Positions 16,944 through 28,771 of a DNA stretch of 64,000 nucleotides are shown piece after piece. The DNA comes from Streptomyces sp. IMTB 2501 (GTDB lineage Bacteria; Actinomycetota; Actinomycetes; Streptomycetales; Streptomycetaceae), in contig NZ_MQUS01000001.1 in assembly GCF_001953885.1 (NCBI RefSeq), forward strand, positions 62,001-126,000, in the 5' to 3' direction. Every line of letters starts with the position of its first letter. Within the stretch, counting starts at the first letter, position 1. The position numbers and the translations under genes are program-made. Under the pieces are notes generated by a model, which was not told where the DNA came from, made no database searches, and saw nothing but the letters and a program-made list of their open reading frames with translations.

Positions 16944-18383
16944 CTACGCGGAAACCTCCGACCGATCCCCACCCCACAACGTGTGGAAGGACCCCTCCCG
17001 GTCCACCCTGCGATACGTGTGCGCCCCGAAGAAGTCCCGCTGCCCCTGCGTAAGCGCCGCAGGCAACCGCTCCGCCCGCAGCCCGTCGTAGTACGCCAGC
17101 GCCGCAGCGAACCCGGGCGTCGGCACCCCTTGCTCCGTAGCGGCGATCAGAACCCCCCGCCAGTCCCCCTGAGCGGCGGCGATCTCGCGCGCGAACGTCT
17201 CGTCCGACAGCAGGCTGGGCAGATCGGCACGGGCGTCGTACGCGGCGCGGATGCGGTCCAGGAACGCCGCCCGGATGATGCAGCCGCCCCGCCAGATCGA
17301 GGACACCGCACCGAGGTCGATGTCCCAGCCGTACTCCTCGCTGCCCGCGGCGATCTCGTGGAAGCCCTGCGTGTACGACACGATCTTGGACGCGTACAGC
17401 GCCTGCTCCACCTGGTCGGCGAAGGCCGCCGCCTCCTCCTTGCCCAGCGGCACCGCCTGCGGCCCCGCCAGCCCCCGCGAGGCCTCGCGGAGCTTCGCGT
17501 GCCCGGACAGCGAGCGCGCGAAGACCGCCTCGGCGATGCCGGACACCGGAACGCCCAGGTCGAGGGCGATCTGGACCGTCCAGCGGCCTGTGCCCTTCTG
17601 CTCCGCCTGGTCCACGACCACATCAACGAACGGCTTGCCCGTCGCCGCGTCCACGTGCGACAGCACCTCGGCCGTGATCTCGATCAGGTAAGAGTCGAGT
17701 CGGCCCTGGTTCCAGGTGCGGAAGATGTCCGCGATCTCGGCGGGGGAGTACCCGGCGACGTCGCGCAGCAGCTGGTAGGCCTCGCCGATCAGCTGCATGT
17801 CGGCGTACTCGATGCCGTTGTGGACCATCTTCACGAAGTGCCCGGCGCCGTCGGGGCCCACGTGCGTCACACAGGGCGCGCCGTCCTTCGCCTTCGCGGA
17901 GATCTTCTCCAGCATCGGCCCCAGTGAGTCGTACGACTCCTTCGGGCCGCCCGGCATGATGCTCGGCCCGTGCAGCGCGCCCTCCTCGCCGCCGGAGACG
18001 CCCATGCCGACAAAGGGGATGCCCTGCTCGCGCAGCGCCTTCTCCCGGCGCCGGGTGTCCGCGAAGTGCGCGTTGCCGCCGTCGATGATCATGTCACCGG
18101 GCTGCAGCAGCGGCGCGAACTCCTGGATCACGGCGTCCGTCGGCTCACCGGCCTTCACCATGATCACCAGCCGTCGCGGGCGCTCAAGCGCCGCCACGAA
18201 CTCCTCGGCGGTCTCGGCCTTGATGAAGTCGCCCTCGCTGCCGAACTCCTCCACCAGCGCCTTGGTGCGCGACGACGTACGGTTGTGCACGGCGACCGTG
18301 TAGCCGTTGCGGGCGAAGTTCCGGGCGAGGTTGCGGCCCATGACCGCGAGGCCCGTGACACCGATCTGCGCTGAAGTGCTCAT
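16944..18383 (-). CDS. gnd: 6-phosphogluconate dehydrogenase, NADP-dependent, decarboxylating
   Basis: The 479-residue enzyme converts 6-phosphogluconate to ribulose 5-phosphate and CO2 with NADPH in the pentose phosphate pathway. The dinucleotide motif 'IGVTGLAVMGRNLARNFARNG' is N-terminal and 'VHNRTSSRT' sets NADP preference. 'GMGVSGGEEGALHGPSIMPGG' and 'HFVKMVHNGIEYADMQLI' carry substrate and catalytic Lys/Asn residues. 'RDFFGAHTYRRVDREGSFHTLW' closes the long-type C-terminal tail. The length matches the long homodimeric form. It is divergent from the Rpf-like gene and preceded by a 271-base gap in which no defined site was recognised. Confidence 0.95.
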   Translation of the reverse strand: MSTSAQIGVTGLAVMGRNLARNFARNGYTVAVHNRTSSRTKALVEEFGSEGDFIKAETAEEFVAALERPRRLVIMVKAGEPTDAVIQEFAPLLQPGDMIIDGGNAHFADTRRREKALREQGIPFVGMGVSGGEEGALHGPSIMPGGPKESYDSLGPMLEKISAKAKDGAPCVTHVGPDGAGHFVKMVHNGIEYADMQLIGEAYQLLRDVAGYSPAEIADIFRTWNQGRLDSYLIEITAEVLSHVDAATGKPFVDVVVDQAEQKGTGRWTVQIALDLGVPVSGIAEAVFARSLSGHAKLREASRGLAGPQAVPLGKEEAAAFADQVEQALYASKIVSYTQGFHEIAAGSEEYGWDIDLGAVSSIWRGGCIIRAAFLDRIRAAYDARADLPSLLSDETFAREIAAAQGDWRGVLIAATEQGVPTPGFAAALAYYDGLRAERLPAALTQGQRDFFGAHTYRRVDREGSFHTLWGGDRSEVSA

Positions 18384-18528
18384 ACCGCCTGCTCCCTGGC
18401 TGCCTCGTGACTACGGCTCCGTCAGTACGGGCCCTAGCCCATCCTGACGTGCCCCCATGACGAGCGCACATCCGACCCGCCAGGCTTGGGTACGCAGCAC
18501 GGGCCCCGCAGGCCTCAGTCTTCCGTGA

Positions 18529-20974
<2,446 letters not shown>

Positions 20975-21227
20975 CCGCGTCTCCCCTGCGTGAGGCCGGT
21001 GCCCCTGGGCCCTGTCGTCAAACTCCCGCCTGTCCGGCGCGGCGTTCGGTCGGCTTCCATGGCCAACACTCTGCCCGTCCGCGCTCCTCCCGTCGTCGTC
21101 CCTGAGCACACAATGCGTCCTACTGCCGATGGAGTACACCAGCCGCGCGATCATCCTCGGGACGGGTGATACGCGTCTTGACACCCTGCGCGGCGGCTCC
21201 CGAACGCGCCTGGTACCAGTACATGTC

Positions 21228-21977
21228 GTGGACCTCGACCCCGCTCTCGCCGCCCTCCGCCCGCTCGGCGGCTTCTTCGTCCTGCGCACGCGCACGGGCC
21301 CGGCCGGATCAGCCGGCGGACCGGACCCCGGAGGGTTGCCGACACTCGCGGAGACCTACGAACGGGTGACACCGGACGCCCTGACGACACGCGTTGCCGT
21401 GGTCGCGGACCGGCTCCGTACCCGCGAGCCGCGCGTCGCCGCGTCCATCGCGCAGCAGGGGCTGGCCGCCCGGCTGTGGTCGGCGGCCCTCGGCTGCGCC
21501 GCCCTGTACGGCCAACTGCCCGACCTCGACCCGCGCCTGCTGCGCTGGGACCCCTTGGCCGCAGCCCCCGACGACCTGTTCCTGACCGGGCTGCGCCCGC
21601 TGCCCGGCGACGCCGCCACCCTCGCCGCCAGCGTGCTGCACGGACATCTGCGTCCCCTGGGGGAGACCCTGAGTGCCCGCTTCGGGTGCGCGCCCGGACT
21701 GCTGTGGGGCAACGCGGGCTCCGCGCTCGCCGGGGCGGCCCGGGAACTGGACCGCTGGGCCCGCGCGCACGGCTGTACCGACGCGGCGGCCCGGGCCGGC
21801 GCCCTGACGGACGAACTGCTCGCCCACCCCCTGCTGCGCACCACCGGCACCCGCACCGGCACCGCCTTCCGCCGCCGCAGCTGCTGCCTGTACTACCGCG
21901 TCCCCGGCGGCGGAGTCTGCGGCGACTGCTGCTTCACCCGGCCTCCGCGCTCTTCCCCGGGCGCCGCATCTGGGTGA
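21228..21977 (+). CDS. FhuF-like (2Fe-2S)-binding ferric-siderophore reductase family protein
   Basis: The 249-residue product has the FhuF C-terminal iron-sulfur motif 'RRSCCLYYRVPGGGVCGDCCF', where paired Cys hold a 2Fe-2S cluster. Such proteins are thought to reduce ferric siderophores in the cytoplasm. The domain starts with 'VDLDPALAALRPLGGFFVL', and GTG 21228 is chosen on that basis. The frame is open back to ATG 21129, but the added 33 residues look noncoding and neither start has a clear ribosome binding site. It sits 39 bases upstream of glgM without functional link. Confidence 0.72.
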   Translation: MDLDPALAALRPLGGFFVLRTRTGPAGSAGGPDPGGLPTLAETYERVTPDALTTRVAVVADRLRTREPRVAASIAQQGLAARLWSAALGCAALYGQLPDLDPRLLRWDPLAAAPDDLFLTGLRPLPGDAATLAASVLHGHLRPLGETLSARFGCAPGLLWGNAGSALAGAARELDRWARAHGCTDAAARAGALTDELLAHPLLRTTGTRTGTAFRRRSCCLYYRVPGGGVCGDCCFTRPPRSSPGAASG

Positions 21978-22016
21978 CCATGGAGGAACCTGCCGCCGTT
22001 ACAAGGGGGTTGTCGG

Positions 22017-23168
22017 GTGCGAGTGGGACTGCTGACCCGGGAGTACCCCCCGGACGTGTACGGCGGCGCCGGTGTCCATGTCGAGTTCCTCGCCCGGGAG
22101 CTGTCCTCGCTGGTGGACCTGGAGGTGCACTGCTGGGGCGAGGGCCGCGGCGTCGGCGTCGTACGCCATCGCCCCTGGTCCGCGCTCGACGGCGCCAACG
22201 ACGCGCTGCGCACCTTCTCCGTGGACCTGGCCGTCGCCGCCGCCCTCGAAGGCCGTGAACTCGTCCACTCCCACACCTGGTACGCCAATCTCGCCGGGCA
22301 CCTCGCCAAGCTGCAGTACGGCATCCCGCACGTGGTCACCGCCCACTCGCTGGAGCCGCTGCGCCCCTGGAAGGCCGAGCAACTGGGCGGCGGATACGCG
22401 CTGTCGAGCTGGGCCGAACGCACCGCGATCGAGGCCGCCGACGCGGTGATCGCCGTGTCCGGCGCCATGCGCGAGGACATACTCGCCTGCTACCCGGCGC
22501 TCGACCCGGCCGCCGTACACATCGTGCACAACGGCATCGACACCCGCCTCTACCGGCCCGACCACGGCACCGACGCCCTCACCCGGCACGGCATCGACCC
22601 CGACCGCCCGTACGTCCTGTTCGTCGGCCGGATCACCCGCCAGAAAGGCGTGCCGCATCTGCTGCGCGCGGTACGGGACATCGATCCCGGCGCCCAGGTC
22701 GTGCTGTGCGCGGGCGCGCCCGACACCTCCGAGATCGACCGGGAGTTCCGGGAGCTGTTCGAGGAGCTGAGCCGGGCCCGCGCGGGCGTGTTCTGGATCC
22801 CGCAGATGCTGCCGCGCCCGGAGGTCATCCAACTCCTCACCCGCGCCGCGGTGTTCGTCTGTCCCTCGGTGTACGAGCCCCTCGGCATCGTCAACCTGGA
22901 GGCGATGGCCTGCGGCACGCCCGTGGTGGCCTCCCGGGTCGGCGGCATCCCCGAGGTGGTGGAGGACGGCAGGACGGGCCTCCTCGTCGACACGGACGAC
23001 GGCTTCGAAGCGGGCCTCACCCGGGCCCTGGACTCCGTCCTCGGCGATCCGGCGGCGGCCCGGCGGATGGGGGAGGCCGGACGGGAGCGCGCGGCCCTGG
23101 AGTTCGGCTGGGACACGGTGGCCCGGCGCACGGCCGCGCTGTACGAGGAGATCCGCAAACAGGCTTAG
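22017..23168 (+). CDS. glgM: Glycosyltransferase GT4: alpha-maltose-1-phosphate synthase / glycogen synthase
   Basis: The 383-residue GT-B enzyme starts at GTG 22017. '[30 protein letters not shown]' is the nucleotide-sugar-binding N-terminus. '[17 protein letters not shown]' opens the second Rossmann domain, and '[25 protein letters not shown]' contains the donor-binding E-x7-E. Actinobacterial members first annotated as GlgA make maltose-1-phosphate from ADP-glucose and glucose-1-phosphate for the GlgE alpha-glucan route. The adjacent glgC supplies ADP-glucose. Whether it extends glucan directly cannot be read from sequence. Confidence 0.88.
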   Translation: MRVGLLTREYPPDVYGGAGVHVEFLARELSSLVDLEVHCWGEGRGVGVVRHRPWSALDGANDALRTFSVDLAVAAALEGRELVHSHTWYANLAGHLAKLQYGIPHVVTAHSLEPLRPWKAEQLGGGYALSSWAERTAIEAADAVIAVSGAMREDILACYPALDPAAVHIVHNGIDTRLYRPDHGTDALTRHGIDPDRPYVLFVGRITRQKGVPHLLRAVRDIDPGAQVVLCAGAPDTSEIDREFRELFEELSRARAGVFWIPQMLPRPEVIQLLTRAAVFVCPSVYEPLGIVNLEAMACGTPVVASRVGGIPEVVEDGRTGLLVDTDDGFEAGLTRALDSVLGDPAAARRMGEAGRERAALEFGWDTVARRTAALYEEIRKQA

Positions 23169-23218
23169 TCCCGTCCGCGCGGGGCAGCCATGGTTCATCC
23201 AGGGTGAGGGGAGCGGCC

Positions 23219-24439
23219 ATGCGTCGTGGAGGGCCTTCGGTGCTGGGGATCGTACTGGCGGGCGGCGAGGGCAAGCGCCTGATGCCGCTGACCGCCGACC
23301 GCGCCAAACCAGCCGTCACCTTCGGCGGCACCTACCGCCTCGTCGACTTCGTCCTGTCCAACCTCGTCAACGCCGACATCCTGCGGATCTGCGTACTGAC
23401 CCAGTACAAGTCGCACTCCCTGGACCGGCACATCACCACCACCTGGCGGATGTCCAGCCTGCTCGGCAACTACGTCACACCGGTCCCGGCCCAGCAGCGC
23501 CTGGGCCCGCGCTGGTACCTGGGCAGTGCCGACGCGCTTCTGCAGTCCCTGAACCTGGTCCATGACGAACAGCCCGAGTACGTGGCCGTGTTCGGCGCCG
23601 ACCACGTCTACCGCATGGATCCGCGGCAGATGCTCCGGCAGCACATCGAGGGCGGCGCGGGCGTCACGGTGGCCGGAATCCGGGTACCGCGCGTGGAGTC
23701 CTCGTCCTTCGGGGTGATCACACCGGGCCCGGACGGCCGTGGCGTCGAACGCTTCCTGGAGAAGCCGGCCGATCCACCGGGTCTGCCGGACGACCCTGAG
23801 ACCGTGTTCGCCTCGATGGGCAACTACCTCTTCACCACGAAGGTCCTCGTCGAGGCGCTGCACCGGGACGCCGAGGACGCGCGGTCGGTGCACGACATGG
23901 GCGGCTCGATCCTGCCCCAGCTCACCGCGCGCGGCGAGGCCCAGCTGTACGACTTCGGCGACAACCACGTGCCCGGCGAGACCAGCCGAGACCAGGGCTA
24001 CTGGCGGGACGTGGGCACCCTCGACGCCTACTACGAGGCGCACATGGACCTGATCGCCGAGCGCCCCGCGTTCAACCTCTACAACCGCCAGTGGCCCATC
24101 TACACCCACTCCAACCAACTGTCCCCGGCCCGCTTCAACGCGGGCGGCATCGCGGGCGAGTCCATCATCAGCGCGGGCTGCCTGATCCGCGGTCAGGTCA
24201 CCCGGTCGGTCCTCTCCCCGGGCGTACGGGTCGACCCGGGTGCGGTGGTCCAGGGCTCGGTGCTGCACGACAACGTGCGCATCGGCCGGGGTGCGGTGGT
24301 CCGCGGCGCGGTCCTGGACAAGAACGTGGAGGTCCCGCCCGGCGCGACGATCGGCGTCAACCCGGAACGGGACGCCGACCTGTACACGGTCTCCAAGGGC
24401 GGGGTGATCGCCCTGGGGAAGGGCCAGCGGGTCTCCTAG
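23219..24439 (+). CDS. glgC: Glucose-1-phosphate adenylyltransferase (ADP-glucose pyrophosphorylase)
   Basis: The 406-residue enzyme makes ADP-glucose from ATP and glucose-1-phosphate, the committed step of glycogen synthesis. ATG 23219 follows GAGGGGAG. '[26 protein letters not shown]' is the nucleotidyltransferase loop. '[11 protein letters not shown]' carries the metal Asp, 'FLEKP' binds glucose-1-phosphate, and the C-terminal left-handed beta-helix shows repeating '[21 protein letters not shown]'-like hexapeptides. It lies 50 bases after glgM and probably shares its transcript. Confidence 0.95.
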   Translation: MRRGGPSVLGIVLAGGEGKRLMPLTADRAKPAVTFGGTYRLVDFVLSNLVNADILRICVLTQYKSHSLDRHITTTWRMSSLLGNYVTPVPAQQRLGPRWYLGSADALLQSLNLVHDEQPEYVAVFGADHVYRMDPRQMLRQHIEGGAGVTVAGIRVPRVESSSFGVITPGPDGRGVERFLEKPADPPGLPDDPETVFASMGNYLFTTKVLVEALHRDAEDARSVHDMGGSILPQLTARGEAQLYDFGDNHVPGETSRDQGYWRDVGTLDAYYEAHMDLIAERPAFNLYNRQWPIYTHSNQLSPARFNAGGIAGESIISAGCLIRGQVTRSVLSPGVRVDPGAVVQGSVLHDNVRIGRGAVVRGAVLDKNVEVPPGATIGVNPERDADLYTVSKGGVIALGKGQRVS

Positions 24440-24770
24440 GGCGAGCGTGGGGGAGGGAGTTCGACGACAGGGCCTGCGGGGCCGGCTCTCCACTCGGAGT
24501 GCGACCGGCGGGAACTGGACGCGGTGGCCGACGATCTGATCGAGGCCGAGGACGACCCGCCGCACCACTACTGGCCCTCCGGCAGCCCGGGGTAGGACCC
24601 GAGCCCGACACGGCGCCCGCCTTCGAGCCGGCGCTCGCTGACGGGGCGTCACTCTCCGTACCGGGACAGGCGCGACGCGTTCTGCCCGATGACCGTACCC
24701 TGCCCGGATTTGTGTCGTTCGACCTTCAGGATGCAGACAACGATGTCGAACCTGCGGGAGGTCATCCGAC
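24440..24770. other. 331-base gap between glgC and the GH92 gene, with a 7-base dyad
   Basis: No convincing gene is seen. GTTCGAC (24717-24723) and GTCGAAC (24745-24751) form a 7-base inverted repeat with a 21-base spacer just upstream of the GH92 ribosome site, which might be an operator. A short open stretch ending at TAG 24593 lacks any good start. Confidence 0.4.
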
Positions 24771-27092
24771 ATGAGAGGGACCCGGCGCACGCGGCTGTGC
24801 CTTGCCGGGGTGATGGCAGCGTCAGCGCTGATCGCCACCCCTGCCGCTCCGGCCGCCGAGCGGACCGACGGCCACCTCACCGACCTGGTCAACCCGTTCA
24901 TCGGGAGCCAGAACGAGGGCAACACCTTTCCCGGTGCGGCCGTGCCCTTCGGCATGGTGCAGCTCTCCCCGGACACCGGGCACATGACCGGCTACGACTA
25001 CACACAGAACCGGATCCGTGGTTTCTCCCTGGTCCATCTCTCGGGTGTCGGCTGCCGCCTCGGCGGCGACCTGCCCGTGCTGCCCACCACCGGCGACGTC
25101 ACACAGACGGACTACACCAAGTACGCGGCCGGTTTCTCGCACCGGGACGAGGCGGCGAGCCCCGGCTACTACCGGGTCGGTCTCTCCTCCGGCATTCGCG
25201 CCGAGCTGACCGCGACCCGCCGCACCGGTGTCCAGCGCTACACCTTCCCCGCCACCGACAAGGCCAACGTCCTGCTGAACGCGGCCCAGTCGCTGCACAA
25301 GTCGGTCTCCAGCTCGGTCCAGATCCTGGACGACCACACCGTGCGCACCGCGATCACCGGGCGTGGCTTCTGCCGGGACACCGGCCCCTACACCGTCTAC
25401 ACGATCACCCGCTTCAGCCGGCCCTTCACCGCGTACGGCACCTGGAAAGGACAGGCCGTCACCCCGGGCTCCCGCAGCGGACCCGGCGGCGCCTATGTCC
25501 GCTTCGACACCACCAAGGACCGTACGGTCGAGGCGACCACCGCGATGTCGTACGTGGATGCGCGCGGCGCGGCCGGAAACCTGGGCGCCGAGGGCGGCCG
25601 GTCCTTCGACGCCGTACGCGAGCGGGCCCGCGAGGAGTGGGAGAGGCGGCTCGCCGACGTCCAGGTGCGGGGCGGCACGAGCACCCTGCGCCGGACCTTC
25701 TACTCCTCGCTGTACCGGTCGTACCTCGCGCCGAACATCGGCGGCGACACCGACGGCCGCTACCTCGGCTGGGACCGCCGGATCCACCACGCGAACGGGT
25801 TCACGTACTACCAGAACTGGTCGCTGTGGGACACCTACCGCACCCAGGCCCAGCTCCTCGCGCTGCTCGCGCCGCACGAGGCACGGGACATGGCCCGCTC
25901 GGTGGTGGCGATCGACGAGAACGGCGGCTGGCTGCCCAAGTGGGGCTACGGCCCCGTCGAGACGAACGTCATGAGCGGCGACCCGGTCACCCCGTTCCTG
26001 ACGACGGCCTACCAGATGGGCCTGCTCAAGGGCTTCGAGGAGCGGGCCTACCGGGCGCTGAAGAAGAACGCCGACGGCGTCCCGCCCGCCGGTAATCCGG
26101 GCATCGGCCGGGAGGCCAATGCCGAGTACCTCGCGCACGGCTACGCGCCCTTCGTCCAGGACCGGCCGTACGTCAAGATGGGCGACTCCGACTACCACCA
26201 CGGCGCCTCCGTCACGCTGGAGTACGCGCTCGCCGACGGCATGCTGTCCCAGATGGCCCGCGGCCTCGGCCACCGGGCCGACGCCACCCGTTACGCGGCC
26301 CGGGCGCAGAACTACCGGAACATCTTCGACCCGAGCACCGGCTTCTTCCGCGCCCGCGACGCCTCCGGCGCCTTCACCGGCTCGGCCGACCCGACCCGCG
26401 GCACCGGCTTCCACGAGGGCACGGCCTGGCAGTACCAGTGGCTCGTGCCGCAGGACGTGCAGGGCATGGTGCGGCTCATCGGCGGCGAACGCGCGGCCAA
26501 CGACCGGCTGGACTCCTTCTTCGCCTACGACAAGCTGCTCGCCGACCCCGCGAAGACCGCCCGGGAGTCGTGGGTGCACGGCAACGCGTACGCGTACTAC
26601 AACGCCGACAAGTACAACCCGATGAACGAGCCCGACCTCATCGCGCCGTACACCTACCTCGCCACCGGGCAGCCGTGGAAGACCACCGACGTGGTGCACG
26701 CCGCCCTGACCCTGTTCACCGACGGGCCCAGCGGCATCACAGGCAACGACGACCTCGGCACGATGTCCGCCTGGAACGTGCTGTCGTCCATCGGCCTCTT
26801 CCCGATCCAGCCCGGCTACGACACCTGGGGCCTGTCCACGCCCGTCTTCGACCGCGTCGACCTCGCCCTGGACCGCCGGTACTGGAAGAGCGGCAACCTG
26901 ACGATCGCCGCGCCCGGCACCTCCGCCGCCCACCGCTACATCCAGTCCGTGCGCGCCGACGGAGTCCCGCACGGGCAGACGTATCTGACGACGGGTGTGC
27001 TGCGATCCCTGCGCTCGCTCGACTTCACGGTCGGCCCGCGCCCGTCTGAGTGGGGTACGTCACCCAAGGCGGCGCAACCCGTTCTCAAGTGA
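24771..27092 (+). CDS. Secreted GH92 alpha-1,2-mannosidase
   Basis: The 773-residue secreted enzyme starts at ATG 24771 after GGGAGG. Residues 1-30 form a signal peptide ('RTRLCLAGVMAASALIATPAAPAA'). The GH92 N-terminal beta-domain starts with 'LVNPFIGSQNEGNTFPGAAVPFGMVQLSPDT'. The catalytic (alpha/alpha)6 domain shows 'NWSLWDTYRTQAQLLALL', 'GNAYAYYNADKYN'-type and 'GNDDLGTMSAWNVLSSIGLFPIQPG', which matches the calcium-dependent family's acid and metal residues. GH92 enzymes remove terminal mannose from N-glycans outside the cell. The partner GH38, GH85 and GH5 genes lie 15-20 kb away. Confidence 0.93.
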   Translation: MRGTRRTRLCLAGVMAASALIATPAAPAAERTDGHLTDLVNPFIGSQNEGNTFPGAAVPFGMVQLSPDTGHMTGYDYTQNRIRGFSLVHLSGVGCRLGGDLPVLPTTGDVTQTDYTKYAAGFSHRDEAASPGYYRVGLSSGIRAELTATRRTGVQRYTFPATDKANVLLNAAQSLHKSVSSSVQILDDHTVRTAITGRGFCRDTGPYTVYTITRFSRPFTAYGTWKGQAVTPGSRSGPGGAYVRFDTTKDRTVEATTAMSYVDARGAAGNLGAEGGRSFDAVRERAREEWERRLADVQVRGGTSTLRRTFYSSLYRSYLAPNIGGDTDGRYLGWDRRIHHANGFTYYQNWSLWDTYRTQAQLLALLAPHEARDMARSVVAIDENGGWLPKWGYGPVETNVMSGDPVTPFLTTAYQMGLLKGFEERAYRALKKNADGVPPAGNPGIGREANAEYLAHGYAPFVQDRPYVKMGDSDYHHGASVTLEYALADGMLSQMARGLGHRADATRYAARAQNYRNIFDPSTGFFRARDASGAFTGSADPTRGTGFHEGTAWQYQWLVPQDVQGMVRLIGGERAANDRLDSFFAYDKLLADPAKTARESWVHGNAYAYYNADKYNPMNEPDLIAPYTYLATGQPWKTTDVVHAALTLFTDGPSGITGNDDLGTMSAWNVLSSIGLFPIQPGYDTWGLSTPVFDRVDLALDRRYWKSGNLTIAAPGTSAAHRYIQSVRADGVPHGQTYLTTGVLRSLRSLDFTVGPRPSEWGTSPKAAQPVLK

Positions 27093-27108
27093 CCTCACGT
27101 ATTCCTAG

Positions 27109-27135
27109 GTCCCGCCCCTTTTGCAGGGGCGGGAC
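27109..27135 (+). terminator. Hairpin after the GH92 gene
   Basis: GTCCCGCCCC (27109-27118) and GGGGCGGGAC (27126-27135) make a perfect 10-bp stem with loop TTTTGCA, 17 bases after the GH92 stop. It is a typical Streptomyces terminator without a strong T-run. Confidence 0.8.
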
Positions 27136-27247
27136 TTAATCTGCTGTTAACTGAGCGTAGCCTGATCGTACTTGACCGTAATCGGGTCGCAGAGATTGAC
27201 TGCGAGTGACTGCACATCCACCCGTCGTCGACGCGTGAGGCAAGCCC

Positions 27248-28579
27248 TTGACTTCCGACCTGCTCGCTCCTCTCGACCTGGCGTTCTGGAACATCGAGTC
27301 CGACCGGCACCCCATGCACCTCGGCGCGCTCGGTGTCTTCGGCGCCCACTCGCCCACGGCGGGCGCCCATGCCGCCGACCTGCTGGCAGCCCGGGCCGCC
27401 GCCGTACCCGGGCTGCGCCTGCGCATCCGCGACGTGTGGCAGCCGCTCGCCTTCGGCGGCGCCGCCCGGGAGACCGACCCGGACTTCGATCCGCTGAACC
27501 ATGTACGGCTGCACGCACCGACCGCAGACTTCCACGCGGTCGCCGGGCGGCTCATGGAACGCCCCCTGGAGCGCGGCCGGCCGCCGTGGGAGGCCCATGT
27601 GATGCCCGGCGAGGACGGGGTGTCCTTCGCTGTGCTGTTCAAGTTCCACCACGCCCTCGCCGACGGGCTGCGCGCACTCAAACTCGCCGCCGGTGTCCTC
27701 GACCCGGTGGACCTGCCCGAGCGGGCGCCCCGCGCCATCGAGCCGCCCCGCGGCCTCCTGCCCGACGTACGCAAACTGCCGGGGCTCGTGCCCGGCCTGG
27801 TCAGGGGTGCGCTGTCCGACGTGGGCCGGGCCCTGGACATCGGTGCCTCGCTGGCCCGGTCCACCCTCGGCATGCGGACCGTCTCGGCGCTGACCGCGGC
27901 CCCGACCGGCACCCGCCGCACCGCCGGGGTCGTATTCGACATCGACGATGTGCACCGGGTGCGCAAGACCGCCGGTGGCACCGTGAACGACGTGCTCATC
28001 GCCGTGGTGGCCGGTGCCCTGCGCCGCTGGCTGGAGGAGCGCGGCGACGGCAGCAAGGGAGTGGCGCCCCGTGCCCTCGTCCCCGTCTCGCGGCGTCGGC
28101 CGCGCACCGCGCATCCGCAGGGCAACCGGCTCTCCGGCTATCTCATACGGCTGCCGGTGGACGAGCCCGATCCGCTCGGCCGCCTCGACTCCGTACGCAC
28201 CGCGATGGTCCGCAACAAGGACGCGGGGCCCAACCGGGGCGCCGGCGCCGTCGCGCTGCTCGCCGATCATGTCCCGGCCCTCGGCCACCGGCTCGGCGGG
28301 CCGCTGGTCGGCCAGGCGGCTCGGCTGTGGTTCGACATCCTCGTCACCAGCGTGCCGTTGCCGGGTCTGGGGCTGCGGCTGGGTGGACACGAACTGAGAG
28401 AGGTCTATCCCCTCGCCCCGCTCGCGCCGGGGCAGGCGCTGGCGGTGGCGATCTCGACGTATCGCGGCCGTGTGCACTACGGGCTCGTCGCCGACGCGCA
28501 GGCCGTGCCGGACCTCGACCGGTTCGCGTACGCGGTGTCGGCCGAGGTCGAGACGTTGCTGTCGCTCTGCGAGGCCTGA
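27248..28579 (+). CDS. Wax ester synthase / diacylglycerol O-acyltransferase (WS/DGAT)
   Basis: The 443-residue protein starts at TTG 27248, eight bases after GAGGC. WS/DGAT enzymes esterify acyl-CoA to diacylglycerol or fatty alcohols to form storage triacylglycerol, which Streptomyces accumulate. The catalytic motif HHxxxDG is seen as 'FKFHHALADGLRAL' around residue 140. The N-terminal 'FWNIESDRHPMHLGALGVF', then 'GGTVNDVLIAVVAGALRRWL' and the C-terminal 'VTSVPLPG' follow the family order. The gene is flanked by terminators on both sides and looks monocistronic. Confidence 0.9.
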   Translation: MTSDLLAPLDLAFWNIESDRHPMHLGALGVFGAHSPTAGAHAADLLAARAAAVPGLRLRIRDVWQPLAFGGAARETDPDFDPLNHVRLHAPTADFHAVAGRLMERPLERGRPPWEAHVMPGEDGVSFAVLFKFHHALADGLRALKLAAGVLDPVDLPERAPRAIEPPRGLLPDVRKLPGLVPGLVRGALSDVGRALDIGASLARSTLGMRTVSALTAAPTGTRRTAGVVFDIDDVHRVRKTAGGTVNDVLIAVVAGALRRWLEERGDGSKGVAPRALVPVSRRRPRTAHPQGNRLSGYLIRLPVDEPDPLGRLDSVRTAMVRNKDAGPNRGAGAVALLADHVPALGHRLGGPLVGQAARLWFDILVTSVPLPGLGLRLGGHELREVYPLAPLAPGQALAVAISTYRGRVHYGLVADAQAVPDLDRFAYAVSAEVETLLSLCEA

Positions 28580-28585
28580 GGGTTC

Positions 28586-28629
28586 CCACCCGCACCGTCC
28601 GTGCGGCTTTCGCGGCCGGGTGCGGGTGG
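28586..28629 (+). terminator. Hairpin after the WS/DGAT gene
   Basis: CCACCCGCACC (28586-28596) and GGTGCGGGTGG (28619-28629) form a perfect 11-bp stem with a 22-base loop starting 7 bases after the WS/DGAT stop. It is placed to end that transcript. Confidence 0.7.
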
Positions 28630-28771
28630 CCTCCCGTGGGGCGGCCCAGGGGTGTCCGTTGATCGTCCCGTGAGCGGTTTGGACCCAGGCCCCCGCACTT
28701 CGTAAAATGCCCCGTTCGAATGCGGGCGCGAGTCGGAGCGCTGCACGGGTGATCAGGGAAGCGACAGCGCG

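Noticed and set aside
24488..24595. Open stretch ending 'ADDLIEAEDDPPHHYW' as a possible small gene between glgC and GH92
   Set aside because: There is no ATG, GTG or ribosome site at a sensible place and no family match that I could name.
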